Source: Biscogniauxia marginata (Eukaryota; Ascomycota; Sordariomycetes; Xylariales; Xylariaceae). Taken from it: a DNA stretch of 33,672 nt. The notes under the pieces are model-generated. The model did no database searches. It saw only the letters and a program-made list of their open reading frames with translations, and was not told the DNA's origin. The position numbers and the translations under genes were made by a program. Numbering within the stretch: position 1 is the stretch's first letter; every line of letters starts with the position of its first letter. The stretch spans positions 1-33,672 of the forward strand of contig MU404249.1 of assembly GCA_022695795.1 (NCBI GenBank), given 5' to 3'. Of the stretch, positions 1-10,953 are shown in pieces.

Positions 1-240
1 ATAAAAAAATAAATAAATAAATAAATAAAATTAAAATATTAATAATAATTTTATAATTATTATTATTTATAAAAATATATAATTATAAAAACTTTATATT
101 AAAATATTAAATAATAATAAAAAAGAGAAATATCTTTATTAAAATATAAAAGTGATTATAATATTCGAGGGGCAAAAAAAAGGAATAAGATTATTATTTT
201 ATTTTTATTTATTTTTATATTTTTTTTTAAAGATTTTACT
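1..240. repeat. A/T-rich degraded flank (RIP-like)
   Basis: Almost entirely A and T, with an (AAAT)n-type run near positions 7-30 and no credible ORF. Base composition changes to ordinary mixed sequence by roughly 250-430. It resembles the tract at the other end of the window and is most simply read as repeat DNA decayed by RIP-type C-to-T change. No recognisable element remains, so the family cannot be named. Confidence 0.6.
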
Positions 241-1038
241 TTATAATGATGTGTTATTTTAAAAACGGCGTTAAATCTATTAATATACGCAGTTACACTT
301 ATGAAGCCCATTACTAGAGTAAGATAAAAAAAGATATAGAATTATTTAATAAGACTCCTAGACTTGGCCAATTTTTACGATGTCAAGATACCTATAAATC
401 GTATTGATGCTTAATATCCACGGCCCATTGACTTGAGTGTCAATACTAAAACTGAGTTGATGTCGTTGGGATTAGAAAATTGCCAAGCTTCTAGCCAGCG
501 CCACACAGCAAAACGGGAAGGTACCTTTTCCAGAGAGCTACGGGTGTACCTAAGTACCGTCAGCTGCAGTGGCCCAAGCTCCCCTGATCGCGATTTTAGC
601 GTGGATTTACAGGGACACCTCGGGTGAAGCGCGTAAGCAGGTCACAAATGAGAAGCCACAGTGCGCGCCACGAGAAATCGACTGATTGGGATCTTGATTG
701 ATTTCGAAGTTCAGTCGCGTAGCACACGCCCAAGCGAGACCATCCATCCTTTCTTATCATCACGACCTCTCGCCGTCCTTGTTTCTGACCACGAGGAGCA
801 TCTCCTCGCTTATCGATACCGCTGCATATTTCGCGTACACCTCCTCTCATGCCAACTTTTGACCGCATCGACAGCGCTTGCAGTACCATCTTCTGTCCTG
901 TCCTGTCCGGCCCCGCCCCTCGAGACACGTCGAGACGGAATCGCATGCATCTTACCGCGACACGCTGAAGCACCATCTTTCCTACCCTTAAACGACATAG
1001 AGAACCATCGTTGCCCTCGCAATTGCCGCAGGTGAAGA
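241..1038. other. intergenic region and PDS5 promoter/5' leader
   Basis: No convincing coding sequence; the short ORFs on both strands overlap each other, have no recognisable composition and no matching splice sites. The stretch nearest 1039 should hold the promoter and leader of PDS5. It contains an exact CTTATCGATA word at 809-818. Confidence 0.5.
809..818. promoter_or_regulatory. CTTATCGATA promoter word upstream of PDS5
   Basis: Exact 10-mer containing the palindrome TATCGATA, about 220 bp upstream of the PDS5 start codon. The same 10-mer occurs at 8091-8100 upstream of CEG1 and inside the 12-bp perfect palindrome at 18796-18807 upstream of PUS1. A regulatory role is inferred from this recurrence only. 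Confidence 0.4.
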
Positions 1039-4000
1039 ATGGCGCGACACAGGGACGAGGTCCCGGAGGAGGACGATCAGGAGATGGAAGAGGAGCTTGT
1101 CAGTCTCCAATTCGACGAACCGCTGTCCTGGCGCGCTGGAAAGCCAATTGCCACGGGCGAGCTTCTGCGACGTCTCGAGAAGCTTTCGAAGGAACTGGTC
1201 GACATGGACCAGGAGACGGTCGATAAGCAGTCCCTCAACGGCGTCGCCAAGGACCTCGCATCCCACAACCTGCTGTCTCACAAGGAAGGGGGAGTCAAGG
1301 CATTTGTCGCATCTTGCCTCGTCGACATCTTGAAGCTGTGCGCCCCCGAGGCACCATTTACGCCGAAGCAACTGAAGGTAAGATAGACAGCTGCAATCCC
1401 TGGACGCCTGAAGATCGCTCTCTCTAATTGTCGCCCTTTTCATAGGATATCTTCACCCTTTTTGTCAAAGTCATTCTACCAGCACTCTGGGACCCAACAA
1501 ATGCCTACAATACCCAGCATAAATACGTTCTCACCTCCCTCGCCGAGGTCAAGAGTATTCTCTTGATAAACGATGTCACCAATTCAGAAGACCTCCTGCT
1601 TCATCTTTTTTCTTCCTTCTTTGATGGCATCTCCGGCTCATCCAAGTCGGCCTCGGGGGAACAGGTCGCCAAGGATGTCGAATTCCACATGACGGATATC
1701 CTTGTGACGTTGGTCGATGAAAGCCCTTCTTTGCCGCCAACCGTGTTAGATGTGATAATGGCACAATTCCTGCGAGCTGCACCTCCTGGCGGTCATAGGG
1801 AGAAAGCGGACCTGAACGGAAACCAGACCACTCTACTGCCGAAAGAAGAACCGGAGGCATATGTCATGGCGAAGACGGTGTGCAACTCGTGTCCTGAGAA
1901 GATGGCACGTTACGTGGGCCAATATTTCAGTGATGTGATCCTGGACGTTTCCGGAAAAGGGGGACATGCCAACGGACACAAGGACAATGACGACGATGAC
2001 GATGACACGCCCGCTGGACCGTCTGAGTCGGATTTCAAGGAGTTGAGGAAGGCACATCTACTGCTGCGTGAACTCTGGCGAGCATCCCCAGCTGTGCTTC
2101 CAAATGTAGTGCCCCAAGTCGATGCTGAGCTATCTGCTGATAACCCATCTTTGCGTCTGCTAGCCACTGAAACTCTGGGAGACATGATCTCCGGAATTGG
2201 CGCTGCAGGACCACCTCCTTCCCCTGTACTTGATCCTGCCGCATATCCACCACTAAGGCTGAATGACGAAGTCCCAGATCACCCCTCAGCAAGCATACTT
2301 ACTACCCCTATTTCGCCTCTTTCCTTTGCCCAGACACACTCCCAGGCATTCCATAACTTCGTGAGCCGAAGGAATGACAAATCGCCGTTAATTCGAGCCG
2401 CGTGGACTACAGCTGTAGGCCATATTGTCTCAACATCCGCCGGCAATATTGGACTCAGCCGGGAGGACGAATCGATATTTGTCAATGGGCTGAGGGATAA
2501 GCTTAACGACAACGATGAAAAAGTTAGATTGGCTGCCGTGAAAGCCATCGAGACCTTTAGCTTCCGTGATGTTGTCACGAAACTAGCTGGGGCTGGGGGT
2601 GTTACTAAGGAAGGTTCAGTTCTGTTTACGTTGGCAGATCGATGTCGAGATAAAAGGTCGTCCGTACGCGTTGAAGCTATGGCCCTCCTTGGCAAGCTAT
2701 GGGCCGTTGCCAGTGGAGAAATAGCATCTGGCCAAGAGGCTGTGATCTCTGCGCTATCAGGCATTCCATCGCGGATATTCAATACGTTTTACGCTAACGA
2801 CCTAGAGCTAAACGTGCTCCTAGAGAGAGTACTTTTTGAGTGTCTTATACCCTTATCATTTCCACCGCCCCCTAAGGCTAAGGGATCCAAGTCCAATGGA
2901 AATTCTCAATCACAACCGGCCGGCGACTCTACCTATGACCCAGACAGGATCCGTGCCGAACGTATCTTGTTGCTCGTGAAGGACTTGGATAACAATGCTA
3001 GAAAAGCATTCAATGCGTTGCAAGCACGACAGCCCCAATTCTCACGTCTGTTGGAGAATCTAGTTCGCCAATGTGATGCTTACAACGGAGGCAGCCCGGA
3101 AGGAAATGCGGACAAGATAAAGCAGAACCTGAAGACAACAACTAGATACATGTGCCAGTTTCTCCCAGATGCGGTTAAGGTGGAGGCTGATCTACATAAC
3201 TTCGCGACCTGGCACGACCGTCGGAGTTACCAGCTCATCAAATTCGCTGTATCTCCGGAGAGTGATTTCAAGACGATGCACAGGGCTGTCAAGGAGTTCG
3301 TCAAGAGGGTCCAGGGCTCTTCAAAGCCGCACATGCTTGACACGCTACTACCTCTTCTGTACCGTTCCGCCTATATAATGTTTAACAAGAGCCACCTATC
3401 AACGTTCATAGATTGCTCCAAGAGCGACAAGGACGGCCTTGGGGCCGCGGCCCAGGAGATTACGACCGAGATATCCCAACACAATCCGGATCTTTTCAAA
3501 ACGCATGTTGGTCAACTCTGCAAGGACTTGGTGGATGGAGCGCCGACCGCCGACAAAACCAACGACGCTGCTATGGTTGAAACCTTGAAGGCCTGTTCGT
3601 CATATTCCAGGAAATATCCTACTGAGCTCCCGGTAGACCGAAAGTTCACGCAAGCATTAATGAATTATGCTCTGTATGGACAACCGGCCAAAGCTGCCAA
3701 GTATGCCGTCAACATAATGATGGCTAGAAAAGACGAAAAGTGTATGGTTTCGGCTACTGACCTTTTGCAAAAGGTGACGAAGAACTGGGGATATGACTCA
3801 CTTCGCTTCCTTAGCAAGATTGCGGCAGTCAGCCAACTGGAGTTGCTGGCATCGAAGGTGACAGCCGACGCTAACGACGATATTATCGACATGGCCCTAA
3901 AGAATGTTCTTCTTGTGGTCCGGACTGATGCGAAAGAGTCCGATCCCGAATGGGTAGCTGATTTGGATATTGACGAAGAATGTCAAGTCAAATGCTGGGC

Positions 4001-5762
4001 GCTCAAACTGCTAGTCAATCGCCTCCGAGGCATTCAGGATGTTGCGGAAGCAAAAGATCTCGCAGTACCAGTATTCAAACTACTCCGTACCCTTCTCAAA
4101 CAGCAAGGCGAATTATCCAAGGCTAAGGACACGCCGACGCACCACAAGACCCGGCTACGACTGCTTGCTGGGCAGCTCTTTTTGAAGTTGTGCACCGCTA
4201 AACACTTCGAGGAGCTCTTTTCGCATGTGGATTTTAACCAACTGGCGATCTTGTCGCAGGACTCTTGCCAAATGGTCCGCCAAAGATTTATCGAGAAACT
4301 TCAGAAGTATCTCGTTCAGAATAAGCTGCGACCTAGATTCTACACGATCATCTTCTTGACGGCGTTTGAACCCAATGCCGACTTTAGAAATCACATCGAG
4401 ACATGGATACGGTCCCGCGCCAGATTTTTCCGCGAGGCTAAACAGAACGTAATGGAGGCCACGATGGGCAGGCTGATTTCCTTGTTGGCACATCATCCAG
4501 ATTACAGCCCTGAACTGGACGAGCTGATAGATCACGCTCGATATCTCCTTTACTACGTAAGTAACGTCGCCACCGAGGCTAACTTTGGTATGATCTACAA
4601 ATATGCCGAACGCGTAAAACAGACGCGCGACGGTATCACGCCCTCCCAGAGTGAGAACCTTTACGTGATCAGCGACCTTGCGCAAAGCATCTTGAGAAAG
4701 TGGCAAGAACGCAAGAATTGGAGCTTCCAGGCCTACTCGGGCAAAATCGGCTTGCCCATGGGCTTGTACACGGCGCTCCCGAACCACAGTGCAGCACAAG
4801 AAATTGCAGAGAAGCAGTATCTCCCTGAAGGTATAGATGAACTTCTTGATGATTTATTAAGGTCGATGGACAAGAAGAAGGTACGACTACAAAGCCCTAA
4901 GATACCCCTATTATTAGCACTAAGAGTTGACATAATTGGCCTCCAGAAACGCAAGAGCATGGCGGATGAACGAGCAGAAGGACAGCCCGCCCATAAAAGA
5001 GCCAAGGCAGCACCAAAGACAACGCCAAAGACGAAGGCGGCATCTAAAGCTACAAAGGGCTCGAAGAGGCCCGCAGTCAAGTCTTCGAAGAACCCTGCAA
5101 GATCGAAGAAGGCTAGAGCGTCGTCATCCTCCCCAGGACCAGAGTCTGCCGACAGAAGGCGTAGTGGCCGATCCAAGAAGAACTCATCCTACATTGAGCG
5201 GGACTCTGATGACGACGATGACGACATGTTGGAGGGCGTCGCGAAGTGGGATTACTACGACGACGAAGGGAAGGTAATAGATGATGAAGATAGCTCGGGG
5301 TTGTCTGATGTCGAAGAAAACGAACCCATGGAGGAGGATAACGAAGATGAAAATGAGGACGAAGACGAAGACGAAGACAAGGGTCAAGAAGAGGACCCCG
5401 TGCCTGCTGAGGAAGATGGCTCCGAGCTGAGCGAGGTCGAGGTCGAGGTCGAAGAGGAGGTCGAGGCCAGGGAGGAGGAAGAGGAAGTGGAAGAGGAAGA
5501 GGAAAAAGAGGAAGAAGTTCCGCCGCCAAAATCAGGCGGGCGGAGAGGTCGTTCAGTCGCTGCCGCTGCCCCAAAAACAAAGAGCCTCCCGTCTAGACCT
5601 GCCGTTAAATCCAGCGCCACAGCAGCGTCGAAAGGCAAATCACCGGCCGCTGGCAAGGCCAAGGCGAAACCAGCACCAAAGCCAAAAGCTACGAGCACCC
5701 GCTCGACAAGATCGACAAGGAGGACGGCGGCGACGGAGGATGACGATGGGGACTCGGGATGA
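1039..5762 (+). CDS. PDS5: sister chromatid cohesion protein Pds5
   Basis: Two exons, 1039-1377 and 1446-5762, joined across a 68-nt phase-0 intron (GTAAGA donor, CATAG acceptor), give 1551 residues, a usual length for fungal Pds5. The N-terminal segment around the splice (GKPIATGELLRRLEKLSKEL, then HKEGGVKAFVASCLVDILKL) has the typical Pds5 opening, and the long alpha-helical body fits HEAT repeats. Pds5 binds the cohesin complex in the nucleus and regulates its loading, maintenance and release. From about residue 1285 the protein becomes a disordered tail: a Lys/Arg/Ala/Pro-rich block, then a long Asp/Glu block (roughly 1367-1472), then another basic Ala/Lys/Arg segment. The tail is encoded by purine-rich repeats, which generate long but spurious antisense frames. 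The start is the first in-frame ATG consistent with the conserved N-terminus. Convergent with CEG1. Confidence 0.93.
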
Positions 5763-6516
5763 AAAAAAATTTGAGTTGCAGAACGGTTACGCCAGGTTCC
5801 AACCCTAAATGTATAACTGAATTTGATATATCATGAAAATCAACGGAGAGGGTCGTCGGTCCTGAAAAAATATTTTTCTTTCTACTTTTTACTTTTGATT
5901 TCTTCCGTAGTTCGGTTAATATCAATCTTTGGAGTGAGCGAGGGGAACCGGGGGGGTGATGGTGAGGGGGGAACATATTATAGGCGGATGGATGTTTGTA
6001 GGAGTAGGAGTAGGGTAGGAATGAAAAAATGACAATATGAACAGCATGCAAGGTATATTGATTGGATGTACCTTGGACTTTGGCCTTGTATGTAATGCCT
6101 TTTTCTTTTTCTTTTTTTCTTTTTTTTTGAACTTCCCTTCTCACTCCATCTTTGTAGTCATGTCCGACTTACGCCCCGCCTAGTAATGAGGTAGTACCTC
6201 ATTGTATCCTAGCACAACGTGATAATAAGGCATTCATTCAAAAAAACGTTCTTGGTTGTTCTTCCTTCTCCTCTCCCTTTATGTATGTGTCTCGTTACGA
6301 AAAAAAGGTATACATTATTATACTTAACCCCCGCGCCCCCTCCCCTTTTTAACCTTTTCCAACTTTAAGGTAAGAAAAGTACTAGATAGATTATAATTTG
6401 AGTTGATGATAACAGACGCACTCCTCCTTGATCATTACGCGGGGGAGAAGGGGGTTGGGGTTGGGGTTAGGGAGCGCCGCTAAATTATTGCCTATATTAC
6501 TAATTTCTTTATTTCT
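5763..6516. other. convergent 3' intergenic region (PDS5 / CEG1)
   Basis: Holds the two facing 3' UTRs. Visible content is T-rich and C/T-rich runs (for example around 6095-6130) and a G-run tract at 6450-6472. No coding sequence is supported. Confidence 0.5.
6450..6472 (+). other. G-quadruplex-capable, telomere-like G tract
   Basis: Four G runs of 5, 4, 4 and 3 bases separated by TT, TT and TTA satisfy the usual four-run quadruplex pattern. The last unit is GGTTAGGG, matching the fungal telomere repeat TTAGGG; the others are GGGGTT. It lies just beyond the CEG1 stop codon, so CEG1 transcripts would carry the C-rich complement. Function is unknown. Confidence 0.6.
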
Positions 6517-7765
6517 TCATCGCTTCCTCGCCTGCTCCCTCGCCTTCCAGTTGTCCCTGATGCCCTTGGCGGCCTGCAGCAGGTCCTCCTCCTTGACGCC
6601 GTCGCGGATGCTCTCGATGACGCTGTTGACGGTGGAGATGTGGTTGCCGTCGGACTTGTCGTCGCGGAAGCGGTAGAAGCGCCACCGCTTCTGCGCGTCC
6701 ATGTAGGCCTCGACGACGCGCTCGTCGAGCGGGTCCCCAAGCGACTTGAGCACCTCCCACTCGCCGTCCTCGAGGTACAGCTCCCCGAAGTACTGGTAGC
6801 CCCCCGGGAAGCCGCCGCCGTGGTTAACGAGCAGGTCGACCGCGGGCTTGGCGTCGTAGTCGACGAAGGGCGCCGTGACGCCCTCGGCGCGGTCGCGCTC
6901 GTCCGGCTCGACCGTCGGGAACCGCAGCTTCCAGACGAAGTCGATGGTGTTCTCGTCGGCGCTCTTCCACTTGAGGGTGTGGGGGTCGGTGCCGGGCTTG
7001 TACTCGCTCTTGAGGCAGGTGAAGATGAGCCCGTCGTTGCCGTGCTTCAGATTCCGGATGACGTCGCGGAACATCATCTCGACCCCGTACGCGAACTGCA
7101 TCGACTTCTGGTCGATGAAGAAGGGCTGGAACTGCCGCTCCTGCGGGTAGTCTTCGAGCAGCTTCTTATACGGCTTGTAGACCTGCTCGCGGAAGTAGCC
7201 CAGCCGCTTGCTCAGCTCCCGCGACATCAGCAGCGTCCCGTCGAGCACCAGGCAGTCGAATACGAGGTAATGCGGCTCCTTGCGCCCGTCGCTCAGCGTG
7301 TCCATGACGAGCTCGCCGTCGAGCACGGTGGCCTTGTGAAAGTCCTGCTGGTTATGCGGGAGCGGGAAATGCAGCGAGCCCCTGGTTACGAACCAGTAGT
7401 CGTTCTTCCGGTCGATCAGGTAGTGCGCCTCGTTGCCGTTTTCGTCTTCGGCCAGGTAGAGCAGGTAGCGCATGCCGTCGGACTTTTCGCAAACGTAGTA
7501 ACTGTTGTAGAGAAGAGAGCAGCAGGTCAGCATCGAATCCTGGCCAAGCGTTCACGGATGTCATCTATCATACGTACTCCTCGCGTCGCAGCTCTTCTAG
7601 ATGCCTCCTCGAGAAGCTGACTGGTTGCGCGCCGGGAAATGCGGTCGAGTTTCTACTTAGCAGCTGAGCTACCTCTTGTCGCAGAATGCGAAGGCCCTCT
7701 GGGGGGACTTTAATTCCCGGCTCATCGATAGACTGAATCGGCACCGGGGGGCCGTCCTGCTCCAT
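6517..7765 (-). CDS. CEG1: mRNA guanylyltransferase (capping enzyme alpha subunit)
   Basis: Two exons, 7765-7578 and 7501-6517, across a 76-nt intron (GTACGT donor, AACAG acceptor), give 390 residues. The splice was chosen because it yields the continuous family sequence [14 protein letters not shown]. Covalent nucleotidyltransferase motifs are all present: motif I KSDG with catalytic Lys69, motif III DGELV (124-128), IIIa FDCLVLDG (144-151), IV DGLIFT (219-224), V TLKWK (238-242), and a C-terminal motif-VI-like [11 protein letters not shown] (340-350). The enzyme transfers GMP from GTP to diphosphate-ended nascent Pol II transcripts in the nucleus, working with the RNA triphosphatase and the Pol II C-terminal domain. 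The large exon is strongly biased to C/G at third codon positions, unlike PDS5 beside it, and so carries a long open antisense frame. Confidence 0.95.
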
Positions 7766-7817
7766 GTTGATGGCTTTGTTCGTTCCCTACTTTCCTCCCT
7801 CTACTGTGATGTATGAT

Positions 7818-7840
7818 TGCGTGCGTGCGTGCGTGCGTGT
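7818..7840. repeat. (TGCG)n microsatellite
   Basis: About five tandem TGCG units in the likely CEG1 promoter or 5' leader. Such tracts vary in length between strains; no function is implied. Confidence 0.8.
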
Positions 7841-8090
7841 CGGTGTTGATGGGCGGCTGTCAATTCAGTCGTTGTTTCGGACGACGGCGCAAACAAAGCG
7901 AGCGGCAGGTATTAGAATCATGAAACAGAGGGAGGATATTCGGAGGAGAGTATTTTAGCGGCTTCATCGCAAAGAAAGATGCGCCGTGTCTTGTTAGGTC
8001 AAAGTCATCTCTGGAACAGTGAAAGAAGTAGGACATAACGGCCAGGCTTTGGAATCGCAGCATCGAAATGTCCCCAGCCGCTATCGACGG

Positions 8091-8100
8091 CTTATCGATA
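8091..8100. promoter_or_regulatory. CTTATCGATA promoter word upstream of CEG1
   Basis: Exact match to the words at 809-818 and 18796-18807, about 330 bp upstream of the CEG1 start codon (gene on the minus strand). A partial relative, CTATCGACGG, sits immediately before it. Regulatory role inferred from recurrence. Confidence 0.35.
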
Positions 8101-8251
8101 TCGAGAAATAAGATAGGGTCCACCTTTTGATATGCGACTAAGCCGAAATATGTTTTAGTACATGTATGGCAATATCCAATATCCGCGACAATCCCTGCGT
8201 ACTATATACAATTAAGTCAACCATGTAGCTCCAGTATGTACTGTGTGGTCT

Positions 8252-9920
8252 TCACAGACTAGCTACTTCAAGACCTTGTGCAACCGTCTCTAATGCCGGC
8301 CAGGCCGCTTTCACTTTGTCCTTGACCTCAGACTCGCTGAGACCGACTCCAGCCATCAGCTGGTCATATGTGTTCTTCACAACTAGACCGAGAGGAGAGT
8401 CTCGGCCGAACATGTGTGGGATGTTCTCGTAGACATCGAAGAGAAATCCGAAGTAGAGGACGCGCAGGTCGAGGCCGGCTTGTGCGAACTCTTGGTAGAT
8501 CTCACGATTCGCCGGTCCACAAAGCACGTTGATGATAGTGGACAGCACCCAGGCGTGGATCAAGCGGTCAGGGTAGAACTCCTGCGGCATGAGTTCTGGG
8601 ATGATCTCGAAGTACATCTTGATACCTATGCGAAACGCTTTGTATGGATCACCCGACTCCAGATACAGGCTGAACAGACGACGATAAAGTCGCGGCACAG
8701 GTTGTCTAGTCCAGCTCCACATACCCGAAGTAATACACATCTGAAGTGCCTTTCTGATATCTTCTATACCCGAATCTTGTTTTTCAGAGGCAGAAAATGC
8801 CTCTGCCTGCAAGATAGCTAATCTCCGCTTGGCGGTAGCGTCATTGCTTGGTACGGAGTACTTCGATAACTGCGGCTCATAACGCCCGATGAGACTGTCG
8901 GCATATTGACAGTGCTCACTAGGTAACTTCTCTGGTGCCTGTAGAAAGATATCCTGAGGTAGGACGGCGCCCTGCTTGCATTTTAAGCATTGACAGCTGA
9001 AAAGATAAGACTTCTTCAGCTCGGCCTGCCGCACGCTGAAAGGGTTCGTGACGTCAATGTACTTGAGAAATATCTCATCGCCCTTCTTAATCGGCCTGAG
9101 TGCTCGAAGCACCGTCTTCGGTTGGTTGAAGACTCGAACAGTATTTGGGTCACAGGAATGGTTTGCGCTAGAAACAAAAGGGTCAAAACCAACACCCAGA
9201 TGAATATCATCCAGGCCCGACGATAGCTCGAAGCAGTTGCTCATGACCTACCAGCTGCTAGTGTTAGCTGACGCTCGTCCCCAATGAAATTAGACGCACA
9301 TTGATCAAGAGGGCTCTAGAGGCGGTTTGGGCATCCATATTTTCTAACTTGGGCTCGCCGCAGTACTTCCATACGGCATGCCCGAGCATTTGGAAATCAT
9401 CAAATCTCTTCTGATCCTGTTTGCGGAGTTCCTCCAGTGCGCTGGGCTCTCCGGCTGGACGGAATTTCAAGATGTCAAGTAGATTCCCATTCTTGCCTTC
9501 CGGGTCTGCTTGTAGCCGTCCAATAAGTTTGATCACAGCTCGGACATGAACAGGCAGATCGGGTTGGTCCTTGGGGGCCAATATTTTGCACTCGTATTTG
9601 TGTTCACGCTTCCAGGCTTTGGCCTGGCACGTCTTGGAACAGTACCCGACTCTGTGACAGCCTGTACAGCTTTTGACTTCTATGGTGCCAGTCGGCAGTC
9701 CCATAGAAGCGGCCTGGGCACGTTCTACGGGGTCGGTTGCTCCACGCTGAAAACACCAGGCACAAGTGTCCAGCATGCGCTCGATCTCAGGCTCAGCCAC
9801 TAACGGCCGGTCAATAGAGAGGACCAAATCCCCCGGTGCAAAGTCCTTGCCGGCAAAGAGGCCGCGCCCAGCGCCGGCGATTTGCGATTGCTTGACCTCA
9901 ACATACTCAGTGCCCGGCAT
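8252..9920 (-). CDS. SET-MYND domain protein (SMYD-like lysine methyltransferase)
   Basis: Two exons, 9920-9300 and 9247-8252, across a 52-nt phase-0 intron (GTGCGT donor, GGTAG acceptor), give 538 residues. The SET N-terminal segment has GAGRGLFA (16-23). The MYND zinc finger follows with ligands Cys53, Cys56, Cys85, Cys88, Cys94, Cys98, His107 and Cys111. The SET core signature NHSCDPN is at 236-242, a catalytic-type Tyr lies in LKYID (Tyr270), and the post-SET CxCxxC cluster is at 292-297. The C-terminal half is helical, as in SMYD proteins. Family members methylate lysines of histones or other proteins using S-adenosylmethionine. The exact substrate cannot be read from sequence, so no gene symbol is given. 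The acceptor was fixed by phase: nearby CTAG and GCAG alternatives would shift the frame. Confidence 0.9.
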
Positions 9921-10312
9921 TTTCTTGACTGGTAGTTGGTGACAGGAAAGCTGATGCCAGTGTCGCCCAATTTAGGAATTAAAGCTCAGGAGATCAATCA
10001 ACCGGCCAATAACCCTGAAGTTCAGCTGCTGTAGATGTGGGTTTTGGGGCCTGTGCGAGAGGTCGCCTCAGTATTGCGGTACGCTGACTTTTAAGTGTCA
10101 TGCATATACTGAAGTATTCATATAAACATGATGTATATCTTCAACATGAGGTATACCAAAACTCGCATGTAATTACATAAGTAACGAACTACATAACTAT
10201 AAAATAATGCTATTTTAAATAGATATATACCTACCTACTTACTTAATATATTATAAAAATTACTTTTCAAAAATATAATAAGCCTAGTTTAAATAAGTTC
10301 TTTTATTTATTA

Positions 10313-10359
10313 TTACGGCGGTGACTAGCTAACCACACTACACCACCCCGCTCCCGTAA
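10313..10359. repeat. inverted-repeat-bounded G/C-richer island
   Basis: Begins TTACGG and ends CCGTAA (6-bp inverted ends) and is embedded in A/T-rich DNA. Its interior has GCGGTG near one end and CACCACCCCGC near the other, giving further partial pairing. It resembles the terminus of a decayed mobile element, but no coding part remains and the family is not identifiable. Confidence 0.3.
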
Positions 10360-10388
10360 AAGGGTAACAAAGTATTGGACTATATTTC

Positions 10389-10413
10389 ATGTGACGGTCC
10401 CCAACCGTCACAT
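10389..10413. repeat. 25-bp near-perfect palindrome resembling an LTR start
   Basis: Arms ATGTGACGGT and ACCGTCACAT pair perfectly over 10 bp with a 5-base CCCCA loop. Fungal Gypsy-type LTRs often start with a short TGTRACGG-type foldback, so this may be the remnant of one. I could not find a matching distal end or a target-site duplication, and a simple hairpin is equally possible. Confidence 0.35.
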
Positions 10414-10953
10414 TTATATTAATTATTATTTGAAAAAGCTTACGAGCTTTTCGTGATCAAAGTGGTCTTGAGGCTTTCTTTTAATAGCAGGACGTTTTTT
10501 GTAACAAGTAGGTAGCTAGATAACAAACTTATTAAAGGGAGATATAAATTCAACGAGCTTGGTAAGAAGCTAAATAGGGCATAATAACTAGAAGAGTGAA
10601 ATTATATTCGTCAAGAAGATACTCTAAGATTTAATACGAGAAACAAAACTATCTAGTCTATAAGGGAGGCCTAGTGCCTAACAGAAACCATATTAAAGTC
10701 AATGCCGTAATGTGCAAATAGTTAAATCGTACCTCCTGATAGGTTTGTTATGTGAGAGTAGTGAAATGTCCAACAAACCGCAAGTACACCTTTTGCACGA
10801 TCCTTGGCAGTAAGCCCTACTTATTCCCTGTTATAAACCAGAGTCCATCTAAAGCTTGGCAAGAAAATATCCCCTCTCGGACAATACCTAAGAGGCTTGC
10901 CCACTTTAAAACACAACGAGTCCTTCTAGTAACCCCCGTTATAAGTCGTAATG

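Larger units (their letters stand above)
7766..8251. other. intergenic region upstream of CEG1, downstream of SET-MYND gene
   Basis: Contains a (TGCG)n microsatellite at 7818-7840 about 55 bp upstream of the CEG1 start codon and a CTTATCGATA word at 8091-8100. The remainder should be CEG1 promoter and the 3' UTR of the SET-MYND gene. No coding sequence seen. Confidence 0.5.
9921..10953. other. intergenic region with A/T-rich pocket and repeat-end remnants
   Basis: The part near 9921 is the promoter side of the SET-MYND gene. From about 10090 to 10310 the sequence is strongly A/T-rich. A G/C-richer island follows (10313-10413) with two separate inverted repeats, then about 500 bp of mixed sequence leading to the 3' end of the membrane protein gene. 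No gene is supported. Confidence 0.5.

Noticed and set aside
5113..5698. Antisense frames over the PDS5 C-terminal tail
   Set aside because: They arise from the purine-rich Glu/Asp-coding repeat read in reverse, giving Ser, Phe, Leu or Pro runs only.
6640..7620. 326-codon open frame antisense to CEG1
   Set aside because: It is the mirror of the strongly G/C-biased CEG1 coding exon. Its product is a Val/Leu/Glu-rich sequence without domains, while the opposite strand has every guanylyltransferase motif.
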